64,000 nt of DNA from Flavobacterium beibuense F44-8. GTDB lineage: Bacteria; Bacteroidota; Bacteroidia; Flavobacteriales; Flavobacteriaceae. Shown here piece after piece: positions 8,984-18,012 of this stretch. The stretch is taken from the NCBI RefSeq assembly GCF_000769915.1, contig NZ_JRLV01000004.1:225835-289834 (forward strand), given 5' to 3'. Each line of letters starts with the position of its first letter. Within the stretch, counting starts at the first letter, position 1. Below the pieces are notes generated by a model that worked only from the letters and a program-made list of their open reading frames with translations, was not told the DNA's origin and did no database searches. Made by a program: the position numbers and the translations under genes.

Positions 8984-9073
8984 GATTAGTTGATTTATTT
9001 TTGTTAAGATACGACTATTAGTATAATAAAAAAGCCTCTTGTTACAGAGCCTTTCAAATTTTATAATATATTT

Positions 9074-9081
9074 TATATTTG
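9074..9081 (+). promoter_or_regulatory. -7 promoter element for the secreted protein gene at 9105
   Basis: TATATTTG matches TAnnTTTG and lies 23 bp before the ATG at 9105. It supports 9105 rather than the upstream in-frame TTG at 9039 as the start, because the TTG would lie upstream of the promoter. Confidence 0.55.
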
Positions 9082-9104
9082 CAGGAATATTCTTAAAATT
9101 TATT

Positions 9105-9680
9105 ATGAAAAAGTTTTACATGTTTTTCCTATTACTTTTTGGTTTTATGACCTATGGACAAAATTCATATTTGATTACGCAAAAAGATGAAAAGATTATT
9201 ATTGATGATAATAGCTTTTATATCTATTTAATTGATAAAAGAGTAGGTTATAGATTACCTGGTATAGACTGGCAAAAATATGCCAGATTTAAAGACTTTA
9301 AATACTTTGTACTGGGTGAATACTTATTTAAAACATTTTACATTGATGGTAATAAAAAGCCATCTGCATATTATGTACTGGCAGAATCTAAGAATAAGAA
9401 TCTTGTTTGTATTGTTAAGACAGTAGTAAAAAAATTATCTAGTATTGATTATGTTACCTATTTGATTTTAGATGAAAATGACAATACCATTTTAGAATCT
9501 ACTTTTACTGAGAGACTAAATGATGAAAATAATGAAAAGAGAAATGAAGCTGTAAAAATGATTAAAAATCACTTTAATGATTGTACTGAATTAGTAAAAA
9601 GACTGGATGAATATTCCGTTAGTCATGAGCTTATTACAGATTTTTTCATTCATCCGGTTTATTTTGACTGTAAAAACTAA
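9105..9680 (+). CDS. Secreted protein of unknown function
   Basis: 191 residues from ATG 9105. An SPI signal (MKKFYMFFLLLFGFMTYGQ) is followed by a soluble region rich in Lys, Asp and aromatic residues, with a C-terminal helical stretch containing FHDCTELVKRL-like spacing (NHFNDCTELVKRL). No domain is recognised. The frame extends upstream to a TTG at 9039, but the signal peptide and the -7 box at 9074-9081 argue for the ATG. It is followed 24 bp later by an outer-membrane beta-barrel gene on the same strand; the two may be co-expressed. Codon use is more AT-rich than that of its neighbours. Confidence 0.65.
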   Translation: MKKFYMFFLLLFGFMTYGQNSYLITQKDEKIIIDDNSFYIYLIDKRVGYRLPGIDWQKYARFKDFKYFVLGEYLFKTFYIDGNKKPSAYYVLAESKNKNLVCIVKTVVKKLSSIDYVTYLILDENDNTILESTFTERLNDENNEKRNEAVKMIKNHFNDCTELVKRLDEYSVSHELITDFFIHPVYFDCKN

Positions 9681-9704
9681 TTTAATTTTTAACCATACTT
9701 TATC

Positions 9705-10388
9705 ATGAAAAAGAACTATTTTCTTTTCTTATTATTCATTTGTTTTTATGCAAATGCTCAAGCGCCAAAAGGCGTTTTTCTTGCAGGTGGTATTAATCAG
9801 GCTTCATTGAATTCAGACCAATTAACAGCAGACGGATCTATAGGATATCATCTGGGTGCTGCTATTAACTTTGGTTACAATCTTAATTTTAACTACGAGT
9901 TCGGTATACTTTACTCGCGTAATGTTTTGTCTTTACCTTATGTATCGGGGGTATCTCCTGATTTTACAGATTCAGGTAATCAAAAATATAATGTAGATAC
10001 TATTGATATGAATTTTATGTTTAATTACTATGTCATTCAACCTGAGTATAATAAAATGTTTTTTGGTCCTCAGGCAGGTTTAACAGTTGGAATAACCAAT
10101 GGTGAATGGACTCCGGCTAAAGGTGCCAGTACAACAAATCAAACTTATGAATATGGATTAACTCAGAATAGTTTTCAAGGTGTACCTGACTTTAATTTAA
10201 GCACTTCTTTTGGTATTGTTGGTGGATTTAATGATTTTAGAGCTTCGCTTAAATATAATCTTGGTTTAACAAATGCTTTGTCTGGTGTTGAAAATAATGA
10301 AAGAGACCAATATAATCTTTATACCGGTCCTGATTTTAAGGGTAAGTTAAGTTCTGTTAGCTTTACACTTTATTATAAAATATTGTAG
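9705..10388 (+). CDS. Outer-membrane beta-barrel (porin-family, PorT-like fold) protein
   Basis: 227-residue protein with an SPI signal peptide (MKKNYFLFLLFICFYANAQ) followed by alternating hydrophobic beta strands (GVFLAGGINQASL, YHLGAAINFGYNLNFNYEFGILYS). It ends in an aromatic/hydrophobic strand SFTLYYKIL, as expected for an outer-membrane beta-barrel insertion signal. This fits the outer-membrane beta-barrel domain families (OMP_b-brl) common in Bacteroidota. The ligand or role is unknown. Confidence 0.75.
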   Translation: MKKNYFLFLLFICFYANAQAPKGVFLAGGINQASLNSDQLTADGSIGYHLGAAINFGYNLNFNYEFGILYSRNVLSLPYVSGVSPDFTDSGNQKYNVDTIDMNFMFNYYVIQPEYNKMFFGPQAGLTVGITNGEWTPAKGASTTNQTYEYGLTQNSFQGVPDFNLSTSFGIVGGFNDFRASLKYNLGLTNALSGVENNERDQYNLYTGPDFKGKLSSVSFTLYYKIL

Positions 10389-10403
10389 ATAAATTTCAGT
10401 GAT

Positions 10404-10434
10404 AAAAAAAGCTCCTAAATTAGGAGCTTTTTTA
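10404..10434. terminator. Bidirectional terminator between beta-barrel gene and gltX
   Basis: AAAAGCTCCTAA and TTAGGAGCTTTT arms around 10407-10431, with A/T tracts on either side. It separates the convergent genes ending at 10388 (+) and 10436 (-). Confidence 0.85.
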
Positions 10435-10435
10435 T

Positions 10436-11944
10436 TTATAATGCTTCAACAGCTTTTTTAATCCTGTTCACAGTGTCTTCTTTTCCAATTAATGCCATTA
10501 TATCAAACAAATGAGGCCCTTTTAATGAGCCTACAAGGCTTAAACGAAGCGGTTGCATAACTTTACCCATTCCTACTTCTTTTTCGTTTATCCAGGCTTT
10601 TATAACCGTTTCTAAGTTTTGTGAAGAGAAATCCATAGTATTGTTAATAACATCGCTTAAATCGCTTAAAAGTGCTCCTGTATCTTCTTTCCAGTTTTTT
10701 TTGGCTTTCTCATCATATTCTGTTGGGGAAATAAAGAAAAAGTCACTTAAATCCCATAACTCACTTGTGAAAGTAGCACGTTCTTTAACCAGTCCAACAA
10801 CCTGTTCTACATAATCAACAGGTTTGTTTATACCTTTTTCAAGTAATGTATGGTTAAATTGAGAAGCCAGTGTACTATTATCCTGTCTAATGAAATACTG
10901 GTGGTTAAACCATTTGTTTTTCTCAGGGTCAAACTTAGCACCAGCTTTATGTACTCTTTCTAAATCGAAAGACTGTATCAGTTCTTCCAGTGTGAACAGT
11001 TCCTGATCATTACCCGGGTTCCATCCTAACAATGACAGGAAGTTAACAACAGCTTCCGGTAAAAATCCTTCTTCTCTGTAACCAGATGATTTACTTCCGT
11101 CAGCATTAGTCCATTCAAGCGGAAATACAGGGAATCCCATTTTATCACCATCTCTTTTTGAAAGTTTACCATTACCTACCGGTTTAAGTATTAACGGTAA
11201 GTGTGCAAACTCCGGAGCTTCCCAATTAAAGGCTCTGTAAAGTAATGAGTGTAGGGGTAGTGATGGTAACCACTCTTCACCACGTATAACATGGCTGGTT
11301 TCCATTAGGTGGTCATCTACTATATTAGCAAGGTGATAGGTAGGCATACCATCGCTTTTAAATAACACTTTATCATCTAAAAGATTGGTTTCAAACTTCA
11401 CATCACCACGTATAATATCCTTTAGGAATAAAGTTTCTCCTACCGGTATTTTAAAACGGATAACATATTCTTCACCTGCAGCGATTCTTTTTTCTGTTTC
11501 CTCTTTACTAATTCTCAAAGAGTTATCCAGTTTATCTCTGTTGGTATGATTGTATATAAATGTTTTTCCTTCTGCTTCTTCCTGTTTTCTTAAAGCATCA
11601 AGATCTTCTGCTGTATCAAAAGCATAGTATGCCCAGCCAGTATTAATTAGCTGTTCGGCATATTGCCTGTACATTTCCTTACGTTCGCTTTGGCGGTACG
11701 GACCATATTTACCTTCTTTCCCAATACCTTCGTCAAATGGTATACCTAACCAGTTAAGGGCTTCAATTATATATTCTTCTGCTCCCGGTACAAAACGGTT
11801 TTGATCGGTATCTTCTATCCTCAGGTAAAAAACACCGTTATTTTTTTTAGCAAATAAGTAATTAAAAAGGGCTGTTCTTACCCCTCCAATGTGTAATGGC
11901 CCTGTTGGGCTTGGTGCAAAACGTACACGAACTTGTTTGGACAT
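10436..11944 (-). CDS. gltX: Glutamyl-tRNA synthetase
   Basis: 502-residue class I aminoacyl-tRNA synthetase that charges tRNA-Glu. It starts VRVRFAPSPTGPLHIGG, with the HIGH motif at residues 18-21. The KMSKS-type loop is GKLSKRDGDKMGF near residue 258, and an alpha-helical anticodon-binding domain occupies the C-terminal third. Length is normal for bacterial GltX. A -7 promoter box sits 20 bp upstream of the ATG. Confidence 0.97.
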   Translation of the reverse strand: MSKQVRVRFAPSPTGPLHIGGVRTALFNYLFAKKNNGVFYLRIEDTDQNRFVPGAEEYIIEALNWLGIPFDEGIGKEGKYGPYRQSERKEMYRQYAEQLINTGWAYYAFDTAEDLDALRKQEEAEGKTFIYNHTNRDKLDNSLRISKEETEKRIAAGEEYVIRFKIPVGETLFLKDIIRGDVKFETNLLDDKVLFKSDGMPTYHLANIVDDHLMETSHVIRGEEWLPSLPLHSLLYRAFNWEAPEFAHLPLILKPVGNGKLSKRDGDKMGFPVFPLEWTNADGSKSSGYREEGFLPEAVVNFLSLLGWNPGNDQELFTLEELIQSFDLERVHKAGAKFDPEKNKWFNHQYFIRQDNSTLASQFNHTLLEKGINKPVDYVEQVVGLVKERATFTSELWDLSDFFFISPTEYDEKAKKNWKEDTGALLSDLSDVINNTMDFSSQNLETVIKAWINEKEVGMGKVMQPLRLSLVGSLKGPHLFDIMALIGKEDTVNRIKKAVEAL

Positions 11945-11963
11945 TGTTAATAAATTTTAGCTG

Positions 11964-11971
11964 CAAAGATA
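11964..11971 (-). promoter_or_regulatory. -7 promoter element of gltX
   Basis: On the minus strand TATCTTTG matches TAnnTTTG and lies 20 bp before the gltX ATG, implying a 5' leader of about 15 nt. Confidence 0.6.
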
Positions 11972-12145
11972 CAATTATGATATTTTCAAAAACACCCAAA
12001 TAAGCGACATATTTAATTATTACATGTAAATACTTAATTATCAAATGTTAAACTTGAAAAAATGAAATCACAGAAAGTAGGATTATACGTTTAATTATCC
12101 GGCAGAAATTGTATTTTTATCAGTTATTAACAATCGACTGTAATT

Positions 12146-15100
12146 TTGGAAGCAAAAAACATTATTTTCAACAAGCTTGAAGGCTTTATTAAGAAGTACT
12201 ATACTAACGAGTTAATAAAAGGAAGTATCTTTTTTATAGGGCTGGGGCTGCTGTATTTTATATTCACTTTACTTGTAGAATATTTTTTATGGCTGTCTAC
12301 CAGTTGGCGAACTATGCTTTTCTGGATGTTTATAGCTGTCGAAATATTTTTGTTATTTCGGTTCATACTCTTTCCTGTTTTCAAATTATTCAAACTACAG
12401 AAGGGTATAGATTACAATGAGGCTTCATCTATTATCGGTAATCATTTTTCTGAAGTAAGTGATAAGCTTACCAATTTTCTTCAGTTATCAAAGTCCTCCC
12501 ATCAGTCAGAATTGTTATTGGCTTCTATAGAACAGAAAGCAAAAAATTTACAGCCTGTACCTTTTGCTAATGCGGTTAATTTTAAAAAGAATTTAAAATA
12601 CCTGCCTTATGCAGCGATACCGGTTTTATTAATTTTAGTATTTACACTTAGCGGAAATTCTTCCATATTTACACAAAGTTTTGATAGGGTAGTGCATTAT
12701 GACAAGCATTATACGCCACCTGCACCTTTTGAATTTGTTATTGTAAACAATTCACTTACGGCACAACAGGGAACAGATTTTACTTTAAGGGTTAAAACTG
12801 TTGGTAATATAGTACCTGAGAATACTATGATCACTATTGGTGATGAAAATTACTATTTAGAGAATACTGGAACCGGAGTTTTTGAATATACATTTGAAAA
12901 ACCACTTAAAAATATTGATTTTCAGTTAGTTGCTAATAATGTTAGTTCTCAGGAGTATCAACTGACTGTTGTAGCTGTACCAACGATATCAAATTTTGAA
13001 ATGCAGCTTAATTTTCCGTCATACCTTCATAAAAAAGCTGAAGTTATTCGTGGAACAGGAAATGCTGTAGTACCGGAAGGAACTAAAGTAACCTGGAAAG
13101 TAAGTGCTTTGGCTACCAATAAAATTGAATGGATTGGTAAGAATGAAAGCTTACTTTTTAATACTACTGATAATGTTTTCACATTAAGTAAAAGTATACT
13201 GGGTAACATGGATTATCAGATACTAACTTCTAATCATAAGGTTCAGCATCATGAAAAATTACAGTATGCTATTACTACTATTAAAGACCAATACCCAACT
13301 ATCGAAGTAGGTACAGCCCCCGATAGTTTGAATTTAAAAAATGAAGTGATTCTGGGTCAGGTTTCCGATGATTATGGATTAACAAAATTACAGGTTGTAT
13401 ATTATCCGCAGGGTAATCCAGACAACGCTAAGAAAATGGTATTGCCTGTTAAGAAAGAAACCTTCGACCGATTTTTCTATAGCTTCCCGCAGGGACTTGA
13501 TGTGAAGCAGGGTGTTAGTTATGAATACTATTTTGAAGTATTTGATAACGATGCAATACACAATTACAAAAGTAGTAAGTCTTCAGTTTTTTCTCACAGA
13601 GAATTAACCGATGATGAAAAACAAAATAAGGCTTTACAGGAGCAGAACAGTAACATAAACAGTCTTGAAAAATCAATTAAAAATCAGGATAAGCAGCTTA
13701 GTGATCTTGATAAACTTCAAAAACTGAATAAGGAAAAATCTGCCTTAGAATATAAAGACCTTAAAAAGGTTGAAGATTTTATAAACAGACAGAAAATGCT
13801 CGAAGAGCAAATGAAAGAATTTTCCAAAAAGCTTAACGATAACCTTGAGGAATTCAACCCGGATAAGAAGGATGAAAATAAAGAGGAACTAATGAAGCGT
13901 TTGGAAAAACAGGAGAAAGAGGCCGAGAAAAATGCAAAGCTTTTATCAGAACTTGAGAAGCTAACCGAGAAAATGGAGAAGGAAGAACTGTTTGACAAAA
14001 TGGAGAAATTCAAACAAACATCTAAAAGCCAGACTAAAAGTTTAGAGCAGCTGGTTGAACTTACCAAGCGTTATTATGTAGAAAAGAAAGCCGAACAAAT
14101 AGCTGATGAACTTCAAAAACTTGGTGAAAAACAAGAGCAGTTATCAGAAGATAAAGAAAATTCTGCAGAGAAGCAGGAAGAAATTAATAAGGAATTTGAT
14201 AAGCTTCAGGAAGAAATGCGTGAGCTTGAAAAGGCAAACGACGAACTTAAAAAGCCTATGGATATTCCTACTGATAAAAATGAAGAGGAGAATATAGAAG
14301 AAGATATGCAAAAGGCAACCGATGAGTTGCAGCAGGACAATAAGCAGGGAGCTTCACCAAAACAAAAATCGGCAGGTGAGAAAATGAAACAAATGGGTGG
14401 GCAAATGATGCAGTCCATGATGAGCGGAGGTATGGATATGTTAGAGGAAGATGTAAAAATGTTACGTCAGATTTTGGATAATCTTTTAGCGTATTCCTTC
14501 TCTCAGGAAGATGTAATGAACCAGTTTAAGAATACCAGTTCAGGGTCACCAAGTTTCAGTAAGTACCTTATTAAACAACAGGATTTAAAACAACAGTTCC
14601 GTCATGTTGACGACAGCCTTTTTTCTATGTCTTTACGTAACCCTAAAATCACGGAAGAGATTACACAGGAGGTAGGAAATGTTCATTATTACATTGATAA
14701 AGCCTTAAATGATTTAGCTGAAAACATAGTACCTCGAGGTGTTTCTAACCAGCAATATGCAGTAACATCTGCTAATAAACTGGCCGATTTTTTAAGTGAT
14801 CTTTTAAACAACATGCAGATGCAAATGCAAGGTTCTGGTCAGGGGCAGTCCAAGCCCGGTAAAGGTCAGGGGCAGGGTGGTATGCAACTTAAAGATATTA
14901 TCCAGAAACAGCAGGGTCTTTCAGAACAGATGAAGAAAGGAATGCAGAAAGGACAGAATGAAGGTGATAAACCCGGCGATAGTAAAAGTGGAAAGAAACC
15001 AGGTGAAACGGGAGAGGGTGGAACCAGTGGTGAAGGTGAAGCCGGAGATCTTTTAGAGATTTATAAAGAACAACAACAGTTACGTGAAGCTTTTGAAAAG

Positions 15101-15445
15101 GCTCTTGAAAAAGAGGGTATGGGAGGTAATGGTCAGCGTGCTCTACAACAAATGAAGGATATTGAAAAGCAACTTTTAAATAAAGGTTTCAAGAACGAAA
15201 CACTTAATAAAATGCTTAATCTTAAATATGAACTTTTAAAGTTAGATAAAGCTATACAACAACAGGGTGAGGAGAATAAACGTCAGTCGCAAACCAATAT
15301 TAAAGATTATAAGAACAACTCTACCAATGTACCTGATGAGCTTAAAGAATATTTAAACAGCATAGAGATTTTAAACAGACAAAGTCTACCTTTGCGCCCA
15401 AATTATAACCAAAGGGTACAAACCTATTTTAAGAACAATGATTAA
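12146..15445 (+). CDS. DUF4175 family large membrane/coiled-coil protein
   Basis: 1099-residue protein. Two membrane segments lie near the N-terminus (about residues 24-50 and 55-80) and one at about 150-168. A beta-rich periplasmic region (about 190-480) is followed by a very long charged coiled coil (about 490-740, rich in Glu/Lys/Gln). Next come a Met/Gly-rich stretch, a helical region, and low-complexity Gly/Gln/Lys segments (about 895-965). This is the arrangement of Bacteroidota DUF4175 proteins, whose function is unknown. An in-frame stop at 12128 leaves TTG 12146 as the only reasonable start; the next ATG would remove both membrane segments. It overlaps ybeY by 8 bp, so the two are co-translated. 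Confidence 0.85.
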   Translation: MEAKNIIFNKLEGFIKKYYTNELIKGSIFFIGLGLLYFIFTLLVEYFLWLSTSWRTMLFWMFIAVEIFLLFRFILFPVFKLFKLQKGIDYNEASSIIGNHFSEVSDKLTNFLQLSKSSHQSELLLASIEQKAKNLQPVPFANAVNFKKNLKYLPYAAIPVLLILVFTLSGNSSIFTQSFDRVVHYDKHYTPPAPFEFVIVNNSLTAQQGTDFTLRVKTVGNIVPENTMITIGDENYYLENTGTGVFEYTFEKPLKNIDFQLVANNVSSQEYQLTVVAVPTISNFEMQLNFPSYLHKKAEVIRGTGNAVVPEGTKVTWKVSALATNKIEWIGKNESLLFNTTDNVFTLSKSILGNMDYQILTSNHKVQHHEKLQYAITTIKDQYPTIEVGTAPDSLNLKNEVILGQVSDDYGLTKLQVVYYPQGNPDNAKKMVLPVKKETFDRFFYSFPQGLDVKQGVSYEYYFEVFDNDAIHNYKSSKSSVFSHRELTDDEKQNKALQEQNSNINSLEKSIKNQDKQLSDLDKLQKLNKEKSALEYKDLKKVEDFINRQKMLEEQMKEFSKKLNDNLEEFNPDKKDENKEELMKRLEKQEKEAEKNAKLLSELEKLTEKMEKEELFDKMEKFKQTSKSQTKSLEQLVELTKRYYVEKKAEQIADELQKLGEKQEQLSEDKENSAEKQEEINKEFDKLQEEMRELEKANDELKKPMDIPTDKNEEENIEEDMQKATDELQQDNKQGASPKQKSAGEKMKQMGGQMMQSMMSGGMDMLEEDVKMLRQILDNLLAYSFSQEDVMNQFKNTSSGSPSFSKYLIKQQDLKQQFRHVDDSLFSMSLRNPKITEEITQEVGNVHYYIDKALNDLAENIVPRGVSNQQYAVTSANKLADFLSDLLNNMQMQMQGSGQGQSKPGKGQGQGGMQLKDIIQKQQGLSEQMKKGMQKGQNEGDKPGDSKSGKKPGETGEGGTSGEGEAGDLLEIYKEQQQLREAFEKALEKEGMGGNGQRALQQMKDIEKQLLNKGFKNETLNKMLNLKYELLKLDKAIQQQGEENKRQSQTNIKDYKNNSTNVPDELKEYLNSIEILNRQSLPLRPNYNQRVQTYFKNND

Positions 15446-15845
15446 CTTTAATTACGAAACCGATTTTGAATTAGAAAATGAAACCCTCTATGAGGAATGG
15501 GTTTCTAAAATTATAGACTCTGAAGATAAAACAGAAGGAGAAATTAATTACATTTTTTGTGATGATGAATACCTTTTGCAAAAGAATATAGAGTTCCTTA
15601 ATCACGATACTTTAACGGATATTATTAGTTTTGATTACACTATGGGGAACCTAATTAGTGGTGATATTTTTATTTCTGTTGAAAGGGTGAAAGATAATGC
15701 TGCTGATTTTAATGTAGATTTTGTTGAAGAATTAAAACGTGTTATGGCTCATGGTATACTTCACTATTGTGGTTATAAAGATAAAACCGAAGAAGATTCT
15801 GCTTTAATGCGATCTAAAGAAAACGAAAAAATAGTGATGTTCTAA
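15438..15845 (+). CDS. ybeY: rRNA maturation endoribonuclease YbeY
   Basis: 135-residue single-strand endoribonuclease of the UPF0054/YbeY family, involved in 16S rRNA 3'-end maturation and ribosome quality control. The metal site is visible as HGILHYCGYKDK near residues 104-115. The two spaced His residues are present, but the third ligand of the E. coli type motif (HGxLHxxGYDH) is replaced, giving GYKDK, which I recall as usual in this phylum. The upstream segment NHDTLTDIISFDY is also typical. It overlaps the DUF4175 gene by 8 bp and is followed by the parS cluster and mnmG. Confidence 0.93.
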   Translation: MINFNYETDFELENETLYEEWVSKIIDSEDKTEGEINYIFCDDEYLLQKNIEFLNHDTLTDIISFDYTMGNLISGDIFISVERVKDNAADFNVDFVEELKRVMAHGILHYCGYKDKTEEDSALMRSKENEKIVMF

Positions 15846-15975
15846 TTTATATTATACATTACAGGTTGTTGTTAATTCTGATGTTTATAGCTGTACATTA
15901 CCAAATAATAGTCTAATTTTGTACCGCATTTTTTTAAATGATGGTGCTATAGTTACTGGAAAAGTGATTCGTTAA

Positions 15976-15991
15976 TGTTTCACGTGGAACA
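15976..15991. promoter_or_regulatory. parS: parS-like ParB binding site 1
   Basis: TGTTTCACGTGGAACA is a 16-bp near-perfect palindrome that matches the widely conserved bacterial parS consensus (TGTTTCACGTGAAACA type) at all but one position. It is the first of four sites in 147 bp upstream of mnmG. Confidence 0.85.
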
Positions 15992-16019
15992 GTAGTTTAA
16001 AAATCTTTTTTGTTTTTTT

Positions 16020-16035
16020 TGTTCCACGTGGAACA
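16020..16035. promoter_or_regulatory. parS: parS-like ParB binding site 2
   Basis: TGTTCCACGTGGAACA is a perfect 16-bp palindrome of the parS type, spaced 44 bp from site 1. Confidence 0.88.
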
Positions 16036-16065
16036 AAAAAAACAAAATGGGGGTAAATTTTAAAA

Positions 16066-16081
16066 CGTTCCACGTGGAACG
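16066..16081. promoter_or_regulatory. parS: parS-like ParB binding site 3
   Basis: CGTTCCACGTGGAACG is a perfect palindrome that extends symmetrically by three more bases on each side (16063-16084, 22 bp). It is spaced 46 bp from site 2. Confidence 0.85.
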
Positions 16082-16106
16082 TTTGAGTGAGAAGAAAATT
16101 TTTTAG

Positions 16107-16122
16107 CGTTCCACGTGGAACA
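16107..16122. promoter_or_regulatory. parS: parS-like ParB binding site 4
   Basis: CGTTCCACGTGGAACA shares the 14-bp palindromic core GTTCCACGTGGAAC. It ends 17 bp before the mnmG start codon, so bound ParB would overlap the mnmG translation-initiation/promoter region. Confidence 0.85.
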
Positions 16123-16139
16123 AGATAGGAGAAATTAAA

Positions 16140-18011
16140 ATGTTTCAAGAAGTATATGATATAATTGTAGTGGGTGCAGGTCATGCCGGAAGTGAGGCTG
16201 CTGCTGCTGCTGCTAATATGGGTTCAAAAACGCTTTTGGTTACAATGAGTTTGCAAAACATTGCCCAAATGTCGTGCAACCCAGCAATGGGTGGTATTGC
16301 AAAAGGTCAAATTGTCCGTGAGATTGATGCGTTGGGAGGGTACTCTGGAATTGTGTCTGATAAGACAGCAATCCAGTTCAAAATGCTCAACAAATCAAAA
16401 GGGCCTGCTATGTGGAGTCCGAGGGTGCAAAGTGACCGTATGCGTTTTGCTGAAGAGTGGAGATTGATGTTGGAACAAACTCCTAATTTGGATTTCTATC
16501 AGGAAATGGTTTCCGGATTACTTATCGAGAATGGTAAAGTAGCCGGTATAAAAACATCTCTTGGAATTGAAATTAAATCAAAGTCGGTGGTCTTGACAAA
16601 CGGAACTTTTCTGAATGGTTTAATCCATATTGGGGAAAAACAGTTTGGAGGGGGTAGAGCAGGAGAGGGTGCTTCATACGGAATAACTGAAGATTTAGTT
16701 AAAGCTGGTTTTGAAGCCGGACGTATGAAAACAGGTACACCACCACGTGTTGATGGTCGTTCTCTTGATTACTCAAAAATGATAGAACAGCCTGGAGATG
16801 AAAACCCAGATAAGTTTTCATATTTGGATATAACAAAGCCACTGGTTCATCAACGTTCGTGTCACATGACCTATACGTCAGAATTAGTTCATGATGTACT
16901 TCGTGAAGGATTTGACCGTTCACCAATGTTTAATGGTAGAATCAAAAGTTTAGGGCCTCGTTACTGTCCGTCTATTGAAGATAAAATTAACCGATTTGCA
17001 GATAAAGACCGTCATCAGCTTTTTGTTGAACCTGAAGGATGGAATACTGTAGAAGTTTATGTAAACGGATTTTCTACTTCATTACCAGAGGATGTTCAGT
17101 TTAAAGCACTGCGTTCGGTAGCCGGTTTTGAGAATGTAAAATTCTTCCGTCCGGGTTATGCTATAGAATACGATTATTTTCCGCCTACACAGTTAAAGCA
17201 TACGCTTGAAACTAAACTGGTGGAAAATTTATATTTTGCCGGACAAATAAACGGTACTACCGGTTATGAGGAAGCAGCTTCACAAGGACTGATGGCTGGT
17301 ATAAATGCTCACCTGAAAGTACACGATAAAGATCCGTTTATATTAAAACGTAATGAAGCTTACATAGGAGTGCTTATTGATGATTTAATTACTAAAGGTA
17401 CTGAAGAACCATATAGGATGTTTACCTCGCGTGCTGAGTACAGAACCTTACTTCGTCAGGATAACGCCGATTTTAGGTTAACACCTCTTTCTTATGAAAT
17501 AGGTTTAGCTAATGAAGACCGACTAAAAAGAATGGAAAGTAAAAGAGAGCAGTCTCATGCTTTCGTAAACTTTTTCAAAGAAACAAGTGTTAAACCCGAA
17601 GTAGCTAACCCGATACTTGAAGAAAAAGGATCTTCGTTAATGAGTCAGCCTGATAAAATGTTTAAAGTGTTTTCAAGACCGCAAATTGAGCTTGATGATA
17701 TTCTAAGATTCGAAAAAGTTCAGGAATACATTAACGAACATAATTTAGATAAAGAAGTTGTTGAGCAGGCCGAAATTCAGGTTAAGTATTCCGGTTACAT
17801 TGAAAAGGAAAAAAACAATGCTGATAAGCTTAATCGTTTAGAGGATGTAAAAATTCCTCAAAATTTTGATTACGATAAAATTAAATCACTTTCTTACGAA
17901 GGAAGAGAAAAAATGAAAAAAATAAGACCCGTAACTATTTCTCAGGCTTCCCGCATTAGCGGTGTGTCGCCTAGTGATGTTTCGGTGCTTTTAATTCATA
18001 TGGGAAGATAA
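16140..18011 (+). CDS. mnmG: tRNA uridine-5-carboxymethylaminomethyl modification enzyme MnmG (GidA)
   Basis: 623-residue FAD-dependent enzyme. With MnmE it installs the cmnm5 group on U34 of several tRNAs. The N-terminal FAD-binding Rossmann motif is IIVVGAGHAGSEAA. The signatures MSCNPAMGGIAKGQIVREIDALGG and GTGTPPR-like MKTGTPPRVDGR follow, then YFAGQINGTTGYEEAA and the C-terminal MnmE-interaction helical domain ending in SRISGVSPSDVSVLLIHMGR. Length is normal. Four parS-like sites precede it within 165 bp. In many bacteria gidA lies near oriC, which fits that context. A methyltransferase and a lipoprotein follow closely on the same strand. Confidence 0.97.
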   Translation: MFQEVYDIIVVGAGHAGSEAAAAAANMGSKTLLVTMSLQNIAQMSCNPAMGGIAKGQIVREIDALGGYSGIVSDKTAIQFKMLNKSKGPAMWSPRVQSDRMRFAEEWRLMLEQTPNLDFYQEMVSGLLIENGKVAGIKTSLGIEIKSKSVVLTNGTFLNGLIHIGEKQFGGGRAGEGASYGITEDLVKAGFEAGRMKTGTPPRVDGRSLDYSKMIEQPGDENPDKFSYLDITKPLVHQRSCHMTYTSELVHDVLREGFDRSPMFNGRIKSLGPRYCPSIEDKINRFADKDRHQLFVEPEGWNTVEVYVNGFSTSLPEDVQFKALRSVAGFENVKFFRPGYAIEYDYFPPTQLKHTLETKLVENLYFAGQINGTTGYEEAASQGLMAGINAHLKVHDKDPFILKRNEAYIGVLIDDLITKGTEEPYRMFTSRAEYRTLLRQDNADFRLTPLSYEIGLANEDRLKRMESKREQSHAFVNFFKETSVKPEVANPILEEKGSSLMSQPDKMFKVFSRPQIELDDILRFEKVQEYINEHNLDKEVVEQAEIQVKYSGYIEKEKNNADKLNRLEDVKIPQNFDYDKIKSLSYEGREKMKKIRPVTISQASRISGVSPSDVSVLLIHMGR

Positions 18012-18012
18012 T

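Noticed and set aside
9039..9104. In-frame N-terminal extension of the secreted protein from TTG 9039
   Set aside because: The extension would start upstream of the -7 promoter box and bury the signal peptide; ATG 9105 explains the data better.
15972..16184. Minus-strand 70-codon frame through the parS cluster, with repeated FHVER/VPRGT peptides
   Set aside because: The repeated peptides are just the translation of the palindromes; the frame runs into mnmG on the opposite strand and has no family features.
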